The notes: generated from the letters alone by a model not told the origin. Shown: positions 10,120 to 22,206, counted from the first letter of the stretch. The stretch: DNA of 64,000 nucleotides from Rutstroemia sp. NJR-2017a BVV2 (GCA_002946415.1 NJPS01000008.1:186001-250000), one strand, 5' to 3'. Numbers and translations are program-made.

Positions 10120-10709
10120 TCGCTTGCATTCATCCATTTATCCACAGCCAAGGGTTAGCGCATCTCGGATAAATAGGGATAAACTCGCACTGTGGCTCAG
10201 TCCTTTCGTCCACTACGGGCGGATGTCATTACGTGGTAACCACTGTCCAATTGCCGAATAGTTTGACAAGTATTAACTCAGTAAAATCTCTGCGTCCAGA
10301 CCAAGTGGGCCAGAAAAGTAGAACCTGATATCGGGAGCGGAGCGAGGATACTACTTCTAGCATGCGGCCAACAACAAGCTGTTGAGCAGCGAGTGACCTA
10401 CATCGCACAGTCCAGAAACATATGAGAGGGTGCTGCAGACGAGTTTGAATTTCCGGTGCATATCGAGATGCTGGCGTTGATCTGCTATTTTTCTGAAAAC
10501 ACGTAACCTCTCCTGCTGAAGTTTCTTGTTTGATATGTTCCCAAGAGGATATAGTTACAGCTTGATTTCCCAAATTCGTCATCCATAATATCTTCCTGCT
10601 GCGCTCTTTGTAAAAAGTCAAACCATAACTCCGAGTTCAGCCAAAGTGCATTCACTTCCCAAATTCGTACGCTCGCTATTCATCTTCGCATAAAATCATT
10701 AAGCTTTCA
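10120..10709. other. intergenic region, no gene seen
   Basis: It lies between the GH43 promoter and the 3' end of the MINDY gene. A 130-codon antisense-looking frame (10229-10621) has no recognisable motif and I do not support it as a gene. Confidence 0.45.
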
Positions 10710-13609
10710 TCACATAATAATACAGTCTCTTTCTCTTTCTTGCGGTGCTTGATTGGGCACGGGTTGTCCTGAGTTCTGAGTGTTCCTGATCTGATCAAAT
10801 AAAGTTTGACCTCTCCCCCGTCCACTAAAAGACCCCCTATTACGTCGAACTGTTGCTGAGGGATGGTTTGGCCCAGAAGCCAACTGCGGTGATGTTGCTG
10901 TGTACGAGCTTGATCTCCTAGCGGGATCTGCGCTCGGATGGGCGGGGTGATTTGCGGGAGGATGATAAGGACTTTCGGTAGCAGCTTCCTCATAGGTTGG
11001 AGGGGGGACATCAACACCTGCCTCGGGATCTACTGGAGGAGGCGCTGCAGCTAAATTACTGCGGCGAGGAGGAACGGCAGGACGTCCTTGTGGAGTTCCC
11101 CGTCCCCGAGAAGGCGAGCCACGAACTGATGCTGTGCCACGAACACTATTACCACGACCACTACCACCACGCTGTGTAACTGGAACATTGTTATTAGTAC
11201 CACCCTGCTGTTCAATGTACTGTTGCGATAGTTCTGTTTCGCGTCGACGACGAGCTTCTTCATTCCTTTGACGTTCATCCTCTTCCTCCTGTAGTTGCAA
11301 GGCAAGTGCGAAGTCATGATCCTCTTGTTCTGTGCTAGGAGACTGAGGACCTTCATCACCGTGAGGCACATTCAGTGAGGGTTGAGCAGCTGCTTGACTT
11401 GTGCCTGTCGCGTTACTGTTATTCCGGCGACCAGTGACGGTGGTCCATCCGGCTGTATTGTTCTCCTGCGTTGTGGCCGCAGAAGCTCCACCAACGAGGC
11501 GGAAATCGCCTGAGAAGAACTCTGCTCTTTCCCCATTTACATCGAGAAGACCCTCCCAAACTACTTCCTCATGCCCAGCGTAGCCTGAGTCTGTAACAAG
11601 TTGCAACAGCATGCCATTGGGGTGCTTATAAAGTGTGGAGAAATGGTCGTTCCGGAACAAAATTGCAACAGCTCCAGGCTCTAGAGATTTTGTAATGATA
11701 TCTAAACCATTGGAGGTAAGCTGGGTCGCCGCAGTGTTGAGGAATGCCTTTATAGTTGCAATATCTTCTAGCGTAGCTTGCTCCTCAAAGCTTAATCCTT
11801 CATGTGCTAATTTGTCTTCTAGCTCTTCTTCGCGAAACATCAAATTTTGGGCATCCTCGTACGACTTTGCTGATCTTGATAGAGCTACATATGCGGGGGA
11901 GTCAACTCGAGGAAGCCAACCATGAATCAATGGAACCGAAAAGGTGCCATATAATTTCATTTCTTTAGTTTCTTCAAATAGGCCAGGCGTGGCATTTTGT
12001 CGCTCAACAGGATGAATGTGCCCCATAGATAGAGAGTTTCGAGAGTGATTCGTTCCTTCCGGTGTTTGAGATGAGGCAAATAAGGGATTCACGTTCATTC
12101 CAGTATGAAGCGTTAGTAAGAACGCATAGAGCTCGCTAACATCGGGGAGTTCTTGTGCAGCATCTCCACGTCTTCCAGACATAAGTTCATCGAACACCGC
12201 ATCAAGCAATAAACCGAGACTAACTTGTTCGCGCGATCTAAGCGTCTCTACCAGGGCAGTCTCAACGTTGGCAGGAGTCGACAGGGTTAACGCATTAACC
12301 AGAGCCAAAAGTGGACATGGACCGTTGGCGTTTTGCACTAGAATAGGCGACACTCGGGGATTATGTTGTGCATTAACATCGTGCCATGTTATCTTTTTGA
12401 TCTCATATGTTTCCTTCTTTTGGTTTCGGGCTCCTGGCGTTCCTGGTGTCGCCAGCGAAGAAGTGCTTCTGTTCGTTGTGTTAACGGTTGGCCTCGGTGG
12501 TTGTGGAGGAGGATTTTCTTCGGCTCTCCGAGGCGGTAGAGCTGGGGCGATGTTTTCATTGTCCATTCGTGAGAGTATTGCACCGTCAGCACCAACAACT
12601 CCACTTTGTTGAGCGACACCCGGTGTGAGTTCATGATCCACCAGATTCCAGCCCTCGTTGTAATTTATTGAATCATCTTGGCCGGATTGTTGGACCGCTA
12701 TTGGAACATCCTGACGAGGTATTTGGCTTGCGGCCGTGTCCCATGCATGTCTATCTTCTGAAATTTGCTCTGTTTCGTTTGTAGGATGTGTCGGTTTGTC
12801 TGAGACATCTGAATCATCATCGTCGTCCTCGTCCCAAGCGGGAGACTCGGGCTCGTCGATATCTAGCAAAACTGGTTGAGGTGACGATGCAGGATGCGTC
12901 AGTGGCGTAGAGTTGTTTGGAGGCTGAGCTGTTGACCAAGCATCGTTTCCTGAGTCTTCTCGTTGAATGTGAGGTACCGGTAACTGCTTGTCATTCGGTT
13001 CTGGCTGCCATGGATTCGTATTATGTCCGGACACATCCATATTAGAAAATTGCTCAGTGACTGGAGGTGGTTAGCAAATACTTAGAATTAGAGAGAAAGT
13101 CACAAACCTTGAGGCAGAGGGGGAGGTGGTGGAGGCTGGGTTGGCTGCGCTGGTAATGCTGCATTTTCTCCCCAAGCATGTGCGCTGCTCTCCTTCCCAT
13201 CCGATGCCGCACCTTGCGATTGTTGCCGCCGCAGGATGAACGGATTTGTTATCGCTGCATTTGGCTTCAGAGCCTCCTGAGAAGACTTCGGGGTAAAGTT
13301 CGATGGCCCAACCTTCAGGGCATCCGGTAGGCTGTTTGGATCAAGGTGAGATTGTGCCTGGGATGCGCCGTGAACATCATTGCGCGCCCCGATCCTTTCT
13401 TCATTCCATATGTCGGCGCTGTTCGGCTCTAAATCTGTCCCAGATTGTATCGCATTATTTTGGCCTTCGTTGCGAAAGCTAGAAGTTGAATTCGTGGATA
13501 TTGGCGTGGTAGGGTATGGTGGTGAGGAGGGGTTGGTCGCAGAAGGTCGATTTGCTGATTGTGGAACCGGTTTTCTCGTAACCATTGTTACTGAGTCTCT
13601 CGGTATCAA
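10710..13609 (-). CDS. MINDY-family (FAM63-like) deubiquitinase with C-terminal CAAX box
   Basis: Two exons, 13108-13609 and 10710-13060, are separated by a 47-bp intron. They encode 950 residues, or 942 if the second Met (MVTRKPVPQ) is used. The catalytic core starts with EIKKITWHDV. It carries the MINDY Gln/Cys pair in VQNANGPCPLLALVNAL (about residues 410 and 416), and the His in FRNDHFSTLYKH. MINDY enzymes are cysteine proteases that prefer long K48-linked ubiquitin chains. A ubiquitin-interacting-like helix (DFALALQLQEEEDE) lies after the core. The N-terminal ~380 residues and the region before the C-terminus are disordered, rich in Pro, Ser and Arg-Gly. The protein ends CIIM, a CAAX prenylation box, suggesting membrane anchoring. 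The fungal protein is longer than animal MINDY-1/2 because of the disordered arms. Confidence 0.92.
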
Positions 13610-14639
13610 AGGGCGAGAGGGCGAGTGTATAAGATATATTTAATGATTCCTGTCTTCCGGTCTAATGCTTTTCGTTGTGAGCTCGAAGATGGCTGTCAGC
13701 AGATCGTAGGTATCAATGTGTTATCGTGCAATGAGGTCATCCCCAAAGAATCCAAGGTCAGCAACACCGGTCAATCAAGGCTCGTTTCTGCCGCTCGGCC
13801 GTTTCAAAACTTCGTGATTGTCCAAGGAAAGCCACAGTCTTAAGCAGATTGACCGTACTAGATTCGAAACTGGTCGTCGTGGTTGCAGGTAAATCTTAGT
13901 CTGGCCGTTCGTAGAATTACTTTGGACACTAATGATATCGATAAGTGCTGAAAGTGCTGGAAATGCTGGAATGCTTCTGCTAAAGATAGATCAAGAAGTG
14001 GAGAAGAAGAGAAGGGAATTGTTGTGGCTGGAAATTTGGATTCAAGAAAGTCAACGGGCAAGGGCAATTACTCGAGTGTGATTATGCCTTGGCTGACTCG
14101 CTGGCTGATCGAGGATGTGACAATTTGCAGTCCAACTTTCATAGCATTGATTGCACTCATTGACAGAACAAACTCTGGGAGAAAACGACTGATTTATGAA
14201 GGATTGGTCTGTCCTCGTTTTGGAGCAGGCAGCTTCGATATTCTTGGAATTGCTTGCGCGTCTCGAGCTTATCTGGGTAAAGGTTGTTCAATGTCCGGGG
14301 CAACTTTTAGAAGTCCAGAGAGTACCTCACACCAGGCAAGCTACCATGCAGCTAAGCACGGCCAATTGCGTAACTGGGGAGGAGAGGCAAGCGAGGCTGA
14401 AGTGCCACCCCACAGAATAACGTTGGCCAATGAATTCAATTAGAATTCTGCTACTAAATGTGCCGCGCAAAATGCAAGGCTGATGAAATTTCACAAGCTT
14501 CAAAAAATTATCCATAGTTATCGTCCTCTATCGATACAACCATCAATTCCTCTGAATTTGCGCATACGACTGGCGCTACAGCCACCACCAAGATATATGC
14601 GCCCTTGTTTATAATAATACTCAATCATCTTTTGGAAAA
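13610..14639. other. divergent promoter region, no gene seen
   Basis: It separates MINDY (leftward) from TRM6 (rightward). Frames at 14024-14443 and 14196-14420 overlap in different phases and show no domain. No repeat or RNA gene was recognised. Confidence 0.5.
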
Positions 14640-16532
14640 ATGCATAAGCTGGTCAAACCAAACGACTGGGTTGTTTTGCGACTACCTTCAGATACACTCA
14701 AAGCTCTACAAGTGATACCAAATATGTACGACGTCCAGCCATTCAAATTGAAGCTCTGGATGCCCACTTGTACTGACTTTCTGTGTAGACAAATCTCCAT
14801 AGGGAAATATGGGACGTTCCCCAGCAACTTAATTATTGACCGTCCATACAATCTTACCTACGAACTTCTCGACAAACAACAGGGCCATAAATACTCAGAT
14901 CTAAGGATTGTCCCTGCTTCAGAACTTCATGCCGATACCATAGCGGAAGAAAATGCCGCTTCGAAGCCTAGCACAGATGATAAAGTAATAATCGGGGAAG
15001 ATGGTGTTGAGTTTGAGCTGGTTGGAGAGAATGGAGAAGTGATTATGCGCTCAAATAGAGAGACAATTGATGACTCCGCGCGACAGACCTTAACCATGGA
15101 GGAGATTGAAACACTGAAAAGAGATGGAGCAAGTGCTGGTAAAGATTTAATTGCGAAATTAATGTTGTCACATACGGCTCTCGACCAAAAAACCGCATTC
15201 TCATTAGCGAAATACAAGCTCCTGAAGACGAAAAAGTATCTGCGGAGGTTCACAGTTTTACCTTTGGATGTGCCCATGATGAATCATTGGATGATCGAAG
15301 AGAAAAATGCAAGCAAAATTCTGGAGATAAGAGAGGAGATGCTCGCACTGGCTGGAAGTTGGTCGAATGTTCATTTCGCAGAAGATCCAGAGTACGAGAA
15401 TGCTGCTGCTCTAGATACTAGAGGCGGTGGACGATGGCTCGTCGTTGATGAGACTGGTGGGTTGTTGGTCGCGGCTATGGCTGAACGAATGGGCATATTG
15501 TACCCCGAAGACGACGAAGATCACCCAGAAAAACCACAGACACAGGAAGAGCCAGTACAGCAAAACCCCTCACAGGAAACTGAACAGCCACAAGGTGAAC
15601 AGCCCGTGGTGACATTGCCCAAACAGAAGAATACAGAAGGCCGAAATCGACCCTACGCCAGCACGAACACTATAACCCTCATACACGCAAATTCCCAGCC
15701 GAATCTATCACTACTTAAATACTTTAATTTTAACGCTGACAATCCGCCAAAGTCACATCCATTGACGAAACACCTACTTCCGATATCATGGCTTCAGTTG
15801 ATAGATCCGGAGCGTGATGCGCTCTACTCCTCCGAACCCCCCACCGCATCCCCAGAAGAATTAGCGGAGTGGAATTCTGGAAAGAAGGGTACTCATTTCC
15901 GTAAAAAGCGTCGCTGGGAAAGGATTAGACACATAGTGTCTGCGACGCGCCATGGAGACTTTACGGGTTTAGCAATTGCTTCCAATATGGACCTCACATC
16001 TGTCTTGCGTCAAACTGTCCCTCTTCTTCGACCCGGAGCTTCTGTCTCGATATATTCTCCAACAGTTGAACCTCTAGTGGCATTGGCCGACTTGTATAGT
16101 ACGAGTAGAAGAACCGCCTTCATCCAATCACCTCCAGCAGAGTTGGAGGGTATGACGCAAGCGGAGATGGCAACATGGCAAGGGAATGAAGACTTCCCTC
16201 TGAATCCCACATTACTGTTAAATTCTGCGGTGCAGACTTGCAAGTTGAGACAATGGCAGGTTTTGCCTGGTAGGACGCATCCGTTAATGACAGGGAGAGG
16301 TGGGGCAGAGGGGTATCTTTTCACGGCTACGAGAGTCATCCCCGCAGAAGGGAAGGTGGAAGCTAAAGGTAAATTTGCGAGGAAACGTAAGGGTGTCGAG
16401 GGCGAAGATGCTACGAGCAAGAGGGCAATTGCGGATGATAGTGTGGATAGCGCAGCCAAGAAAGTTAAGTTGGATATGGAGGTGACGCATGCCATACCCA
16501 ATGGCAAAGAAGATGTAGACATGGCAGTATGA
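14640..16532 (+). CDS. TRM6: tRNA (adenine-58-N1)-methyltransferase non-catalytic subunit Trm6
   Basis: The frame is open for 630 codons, but a 63-bp in-frame intron at 14726-14788 (GTACGA...TACTGAC...GTGTAG) is strongly implied. Splicing gives LQVIPNIQISIGKYGTFPSN, the continuous family sequence. The protein is then 609 residues (exons 14640-14725 and 14789-16532). Diagnostic segments are GKYGTFPSNLIIDRPY, the YELLD strand, the KYLRRFTVLP region, and the degenerate Rossmann part near PLLRPGASVSIYSPTVEPL. Trm6 pairs with Trm61 to make m1A58 in tRNAs, including initiator tRNA; it binds tRNA but lacks the SAM site. An acidic, Gln/Pro-rich insert (about residues 285-330) and a Lys-rich tail with a possible nuclear signal (AKKVKLD) fit a nuclear protein. 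It converges on ARPC3 with 339 bp between them. Confidence 0.93.
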   Translation: MHKLVKPNDWVVLRLPSDTLKALQVIPNMYDVQPFKLKLWMPTCTDFLCRQISIGKYGTFPSNLIIDRPYNLTYELLDKQQGHKYSDLRIVPASELHADTIAEENAASKPSTDDKVIIGEDGVEFELVGENGEVIMRSNRETIDDSARQTLTMEEIETLKRDGASAGKDLIAKLMLSHTALDQKTAFSLAKYKLLKTKKYLRRFTVLPLDVPMMNHWMIEEKNASKILEIREEMLALAGSWSNVHFAEDPEYENAAALDTRGGGRWLVVDETGGLLVAAMAERMGILYPEDDEDHPEKPQTQEEPVQQNPSQETEQPQGEQPVVTLPKQKNTEGRNRPYASTNTITLIHANSQPNLSLLKYFNFNADNPPKSHPLTKHLLPISWLQLIDPERDALYSSEPPTASPEELAEWNSGKKGTHFRKKRRWERIRHIVSATRHGDFTGLAIASNMDLTSVLRQTVPLLRPGASVSIYSPTVEPLVALADLYSTSRRTAFIQSPPAELEGMTQAEMATWQGNEDFPLNPTLLLNSAVQTCKLRQWQVLPGRTHPLMTGRGGAEGYLFTATRVIPAEGKVEAKGKFARKRKGVEGEDATSKRAIADDSVDSAAKKVKLDMEVTHAIPNGKEDVDMAV

Positions 16533-16871
16533 CCATAGATAGATCATTAATACAAGTGATACGGACTGGAAAAGCTCAAAACGTAACACTTGTCAGTCAT
16601 AAGACCATAAAGCTTGCCAGCGTCTCTTTGGAGCACTCTAGATACAGTTGAATCTTACTGCAGCCTTGCTTCTATGTATGTAGACTCACGTCCTCTTCGC
16701 TTCCAAGGCTTGATTTATTCTGTAAGTTCACATTCATCATTTTAGCCCGCATAACACCTCCAACTCCAATTCAGCGAACATTTACAGCTCAGCCCAGCCC
16801 AGGACTGACAATCTTCCCTTACTGCCCCTATCTCAATACGCAATCTCATAATCTCTAACATAAACCACCTT
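16533..16871. other. convergent 3' region between TRM6 and ARPC3
   Basis: A 339-bp spacer that must hold both 3' UTRs and polyadenylation sites. No coding frame is supported. Confidence 0.55.
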
Positions 16872-17667
16872 TCACAAGCTCCTCCCAGTAAACTTCCTCT
16901 TTGTAAAGCTCAACCACCACTTGCTTGGGTTTCCATCTTCGGTGTTGTAAATGCGTGCCAACAATCTGCTTGCTAACTCCTGACGCATCTGACTCATATA
17001 CTGTCTCAAGGTCTCTGCATCCTGTCGCGAAGCCGGCGGTTCGAACATCTACACCCAAGCACATTAGCTCCCGACTCCACAATCCCCTCTCACCGCACCG
17101 GCGCCCTCCCTTACTTCCTCCCCTTATCCTCAAACCCCGAGAAGAACAACTCACCTGATTCAACGGAAACCCTGGATCCCCCGGAATAGCAAAATTGCTA
17201 TCCAGCGCAATATTCTGGACCTCCTTCTGGGCCTCCCTGGCGCTCATATTCGGCTTGATCTTCCCCAAACACTCGCTCACCCACAAGATACCGTAGATCA
17301 ACAATCTGTCGGGCGGGCCCTGAATCTCGAAGTTGCGGAAAAAGGTGTTGGCGCGGAAGAGCGAGAGCACTTCGTCGAGTGCATCGTAGCTTTCCGAGTC
17401 GGGCTCGGGCGCTTCGTGCGCTTGCAGGGAGGAGTCGATCGGGAGGGTGTAGGCGGGGCCGCGGACTTTGGTTCGAAGCGGGAGGAGAGGGAAGTCCCCG
17501 ATTAGTTGGTAGTTGGGGGTTTCGCTGTTGAAGACGCTGTGGTAGGCCTAGGGGGAAGACGGTAGGTGGTCAGTGAGCTGTTTGAGGAATTGGTGGGGAA
17601 TGAGATGCGATTTATAGAAATTTAAAGCTTGACTCTGGAAGAGACGACATAGAATACTTACCGGCAT
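16872..17667 (-). CDS. ARC18: Arp2/3 complex subunit 3 (p21-Arc, ARPC3)
   Basis: Three exons: 17662-17667, 17155-17547 and 16872-17048. The introns are 114 and 106 bp, and the coding sum of 576 nt gives 191 residues. The first coding exon is only six bases (Met-Pro), joined to AYHSVFNSETPNYQLIG. Hallmark segments are FPLLPLRTKVRGPA, YDALDEVLSLFRANTFFRNF, PPDRLLIYGILWVSECL, and the C-terminal EPPASRQDAETLRQYMSQMR followed by NPSKWWLSFTKRKF. The length agrees with fungal Arc18. It is one of seven subunits of the complex that nucleates branched actin at endocytic patches and hyphal tips. A longer raw frame at 16855-17370 reads through the second intron and should not be used. Confidence 0.95.
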
Positions 17668-18914
17668 GATGGATTGATTTGATTGTCGACAGCTGTGAAG
17701 GAAGATGTATTTATTTTGTTTCTAGAGGGGTGGAGGTCAAGCTGCGTCAGTTGTAAGGATAAGTGTCGTGGTCCTCGGCGAGCCTCAGGCCGATGGCTTT
17801 TGATCCACCAACTTTATTCAGACTTCTTTCTGTCCCGACACTCACAATCACGTCTCTTATTCTGATTCTGATATCTCGTTTTCATATCCATTGGGCACCG
17901 ACTAACTGAGCCGTTCTTCTTTGCAAAAGCTGTTTATTAGTGTTTGTTATAGTTATTTGGCTGCATCACCTTCACAAAACAATGCATTCCCATGCATCAC
18001 ACGAGTGAAATAATTCAGTAATCACTCCACATCACAATAATCCAACGATTATATCCTCCATGTTAGGAAAGTATTCTCTAACGCTGGCCTGGACTTTCAA
18101 GAGCTTATACAGAGTTGTTGGATGGGTTTTAGGAATCTATCTCATTGTTGAAATTTATTTGGAATTCGTTTAGTCGAGGGGGTGGTTGATGGAAAACTAC
18201 ACGCCCTGGTGCCTCGACGTACGGCAAATCAGAAATTAGAGTCGCGTTCCATCCCAATAACATTCAGGGGATATTTCTCCTTTTGTGCGGTAGGAAAGTA
18301 GATTTGCACAAGTTATCTCGATCTCATCACCATTCATTTTCTTCTCGATACTTTTCATCGCTCGTGCCAATATATCATCCTTCACATTAACACGGCCAAC
18401 TAATCTATTTTCATTCTCTTCGTGTAGCAGTCGATCATGAAATAGCACAAGGATGCAGTCTTCCTTCCGTTTCTTTCGTGCTACACGCTGCGGATTCTGC
18501 AAGTACCCCAGATTCCGGATAATATCAAAATGAGTCTATAAAGAAGCCGACGGCACGTCGGGATCTCGAAACTGAAAATCTGGGGTATAATCCTTGGTGG
18601 TGGGCCCCACGACGGACGGCACTTGGGCGTTTCATGACTAGATCAAGGTATCATTGCTCAAGATGAGCATCTCATAGGCGGATATTGCAGAGTGCCCATT
18701 ACCGATTATATTAATATTGAGACGATCCACCCCGTAAACAGACTTTCGTCATCAATTATCAGATGGAACAGTATATCCTGTGACCAGCCATTTTTGCTTT
18801 TTTCTGCCAGTTGGCGTGCTTGTCGTCTCATCTACAGAGGCGTATGCATATGAAGTTGCGTTGTTTTCCGTATTTGGAAAAGCTGGGGAAACCTGCTTGG
18901 GGTGTCCAGAGGCC
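17668..18914. other. intergenic region, no gene seen
   Basis: It contains the ARPC3 5' UTR and the upstream region of the AA9 gene. A small leftward frame at 18236-18502 has no recognisable motif. CTGGGG motifs at 18580-18585 and 18883-18888 match the CreA consensus, plausible for a plant-polymer-degrading gene but short enough to be chance. Confidence 0.45.
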
Positions 18915-18922
18915 TATAAATT
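18915..18922 (+). promoter_or_regulatory. TATA box of the AA9 gene
   Basis: TATAAATT lies 72 bp before the ATG at 18987, followed by a pyrimidine-rich patch and CA-rich leader. Position and sequence suit a core promoter of a strongly inducible secreted enzyme. Confidence 0.55.
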
Positions 18923-18986
18923 GCTCCTTTTGCCTCGAATATGCTCTCCAGGTCAGCAGCATATCCATCATCAACAAGCAGCAAAT

Positions 18987-19795
18987 ATGCACGCAAAACA
19001 ACTCGCGGTCTTGGCCTTTGCGTCGTCGGTGGCAGCTCATGGTACTGTTTCTGGTATCGTAGCTAATTCGGTATAGTAAGTTCGACTTTATCTCATACAG
19101 TTTCACCATTCTTTTACCTGGACCTTCGACTAATACCATTCAGCTACCAGGGATACAACCCAGCAGACCAATACACGTCTCCTGCACCGAAGAGAGTTGG
19201 GTGGAGTATTCCTCAAGATCTGGACAACGGATTTATCGCTCCTGCCAAATATACGAACAGCGACATTATCTGCCACGTCGGTGCCACACCAGCCCAGGTC
19301 TCAGCTCCTATTGCAGCAGGTAGCAAGCTCTCACTCCAATGGACCCCATGGCCAGTCAGTCATAAAGGCCCCGTCATTGACTACATCGCCAACTGCAATG
19401 GTCCATGTACATCAGTCGACAAGACAACTTTGAAATGGGTGAAGATCGATGCAGTTGGCTTGATCAGTGCTACCGCGGCAAGCAATGGACTCTGGGGAAC
19501 AGATCAACTGATTGCCAACAACAATACATGGACGGTTACCATCCCAGCAAGCATCGCTCCAGGAAACTACGTGCTTCGCCATGAGATCATTGGTCTCCAC
19601 GCCGCTGGATCTGCCAATGGTGCACAGAACTATCCACAGTGTGTGGACATCACTATCACTGGCAGTGGTACGGCTAAGCCAACTGGTGTGCTTGCGACAA
19701 CCTTTTACACTCCAACGGACCCAGGTATCCTATTCAACCTCTACGGCTCATTCACGAGCTACACCATCCCCGGTCCTCCTTTGTACACTGGATAA
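18987..19795 (+). CDS. AA9 lytic polysaccharide monooxygenase (former GH61)
   Basis: Two exons, 18987-19075 and 19144-19795, with a 68-bp intron (GTAAGT...CATTCAG), encode 246 residues. A 17-residue signal peptide ([17 protein letters not shown]) precedes His18, which becomes the mature N-terminal copper ligand in [17 protein letters not shown]. The second histidine of the histidine brace is in [12 protein letters not shown], and the axial Tyr region is [22 protein letters not shown] and [14 protein letters not shown] are standard AA9 strands. Copper-dependent AA9 enzymes oxidatively cleave cellulose and some hemicelluloses outside the cell. There is no CBM1 domain or long linker, so this is a catalytic-domain-only form. 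Regioselectivity cannot be told by eye. Confidence 0.95.
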
Positions 19796-20551
19796 GTGTG
19801 CTTGTTCCTGATGTTGTCGACTCTGTGGATGAGGATTCGTGGTGTACATATTGATGGTTGATCATGGCTGTGAGCTGGAGCTGAAAGCTGGAGCTGACGC
19901 GAACCGTGAATTTGGTAGTCGCTGGAGGTGATATACTCGAGATGAATTTTGCTGTGCTATACATCTCGAAGAATGTACTCAATTCACAAGCAATTGCATA
20001 CAGATATCTCCCAGTACCTTGATAACCAATTGTAAGTAACTAGTACCTCAGATTCTCCCTGCCTCTCGAAAGGTATTTCTCTCAAGCTACCCCTTTCACA
20101 ACCGGACTCGGATAAAACGGCTCTGCAACAGTGGGCTGATTTTACTGAAGCACCCCAGATTCGTAATGCTTTCACTGGGGTCGCTGTTCTCATTCTTGCA
20201 CATCTTATCAGTTCCTATAAACGGGGTAATCTGCAGGTACCATGCCCAGCTGAAGGTTCTTGCAAATTTTGGGATTCATTGATGGTGGCCCCACTGAAGT
20301 TGAGGCGTAGGCTGACGTGAGAACTCGCTTTAGTGAGGCCACCCACGACTATGTAACTGTCTGATCTTCGGCTAGAACATCCAAATGCTTGTGTTGACAA
20401 TTGAATCCCAAGAACAGGAACCAGCCTTTAGGAAAAGCCTCGTTTCTTAAATATCAGTGATTCATGCCATATATATCTCCTATCTGTTCCTCAACCCCAC
20501 CCATTCAGCTTAACGATATCTCAAACGTTCTTTCAAACAGCACCAAGAATC
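19796..20551. other. intergenic region, no gene seen
   Basis: Only short frames without motifs are present. The 70 bases before 20552 are C/A-rich leader sequence. Confidence 0.5.
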
Positions 20552-21151
20552 ATGTCAACCAAAACCCCCATCCTCCTCGTCATCGACCTCCAACAACTCA
20601 TCGTCGACGGACCCAAGACCTGGGGTCCCCGCTCAACCCCGGATCTCACCACCACCGTCCCCAAGATCCTCTCCGCTTTCCGCGCAAATAATTTCCCCAT
20701 AGTACACGTCCTGCATCAGTCCTCCGACCCAAGCAGCCCCGTCCACGCCACTCAAACCGCCAATGTGGCTCCGCATCCCTGCGCCGCTCCTCTGGAAGGC
20801 GAACCTGTTGTCGTCAAGCTGACGGGCAGTCCGTTCGTCAACACGAGTCTTGTCGAAGTTCTGGAGAACTTGGGAGGAAAGGAGAAGAATAAGCTGGTGG
20901 TCATCGGTGTGGATGGCGCGGAATGTGTTAATAGTACGGTGAGAAGCGCGGCGGATTTGGGATGGGAGGTGCAGGTTGTGCCGGAGGCGTGTGCGTCATA
21001 TGCGGTGGGGAATAGGAGGGGGGAGGAGGGAGAAATTATTGAGGCGGATGTAGTGCATAAGGTCGCGATGGCGATCTTGGTGGCGTATGCGAAGTTGGTG
21101 GGGGTGGAGGAGTTGTTGGGGGAGTTGGGCGGGAAAGCGGAGAAGTTGTAG
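20552..21151 (+). CDS. isochorismatase-fold cysteine hydrolase
   Basis: A single exon of 199 residues, the usual size. The catalytic triad of the family can be placed. Asp is in LLVIDLQQLIVDG (residue 11), Lys in VVKLTGSPFVNT, and Cys in GVDGAECVNSTVRSAADLG. The GAECVNSTVRSAADLGW helix matches the conserved 'CV..T.R.A..LG' signature. Members hydrolyse isochorismate, nicotinamide or other amides; this one has no feature that fixes the substrate. There is no signal peptide, so it should be cytosolic. The coding strand switches from C-rich to G-rich near its midpoint, as in the NmrA-like gene at 8175. Confidence 0.92.
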   Translation: MSTKTPILLVIDLQQLIVDGPKTWGPRSTPDLTTTVPKILSAFRANNFPIVHVLHQSSDPSSPVHATQTANVAPHPCAAPLEGEPVVVKLTGSPFVNTSLVEVLENLGGKEKNKLVVIGVDGAECVNSTVRSAADLGWEVQVVPEACASYAVGNRRGEEGEIIEADVVHKVAMAILVAYAKLVGVEELLGELGGKAEKL

Positions 21152-22206
21152 GGGTACTTTCAGACGCCTTACAGGTACGGTGCTTCCACATACTGCCTCG
21201 AAATTTAGTCGACCGGAAGTGTCTTTGGCAGCTTTTCGCTGCAGATAATAAAACAACCCAACTACAGGCAGTGATCTAGGGTAACTAGCGTGCAACGTGT
21301 GATTCGTAATATAATTAAAGGGCGAAAATTCGGACAATCATGTAGGATTCTGTAGGACTTCCCCTCGTTTAAGGTAGGACCTTACACCTCGCATACTTTT
21401 ACAACTGCCGAAGACTAATCGGAGCTTTTATGACTCGAAATTACATACATCTCCACACCGCAGTTCAAGCTAGCCATATTATCTGCTTGGGGGGGCTGAC
21501 GTCCCTTATTGAACTTTCAGAGAGACATAATACACTAGTATCGATCTCAGGTATCAGGTATAATTGTCCGACACATGGGGTTTGTATTGGCTGTTGCCCT
21601 CCATAAACAAAACATGCTGCTTAGTTAGACGAATAGAGACATAAGATACTCCCATCCCAGCCGTTATCACGGAGGGGTTGTAAGTTTAAACAAAACCAAG
21701 AATACCCTGATACCTGTGGAAAAGAACATGGAAGAGATATGGAAAGGGAGATGCGTTTAGTCGATAGTTGCACTTCGAGAACCGGTGCACCGGGAGAGAA
21801 TATTACACAATCCTGTGAATAGGCTGAGAAGCCTCTCTATGACATTATGACTCCGGCAGTTTGGGACCAGCCTTTTTCTTAGACGTGCAACAGAACGTTG
21901 TTGACCATTGAGCGTTGAGGACTGAATATGCACGTGTCTCGAACCAATTAGAAATCAGGTTGAGTGATGCGCTTTTATCTTTCCCTTTCCGTCAATTGAA
22001 ATATCTCCATATCAGTCGTACAGTACAATGTGAGGCGGTTTCAGTCTTATATAGTTGAAGTATGAGGCGTGAATTGACGAAGTCGTCTGAATTACGTCGT
22101 CGCACTGCTCAGTGCCATCTAACAAATTCTAGCATTCTTCCATCTCGACCAGAAAATCGTCAAAGACCACCCTCATCGCCAATACATCATCTCCGTTGGC
22201 AGCGAA
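21152..22206. other. intergenic region, no gene seen
   Basis: About 1 kb with scattered stops in all frames. A short possible alternative 5' frame (22062 on) precedes the ZZ gene but carries no motif. No repeat was recognised. Confidence 0.5.
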
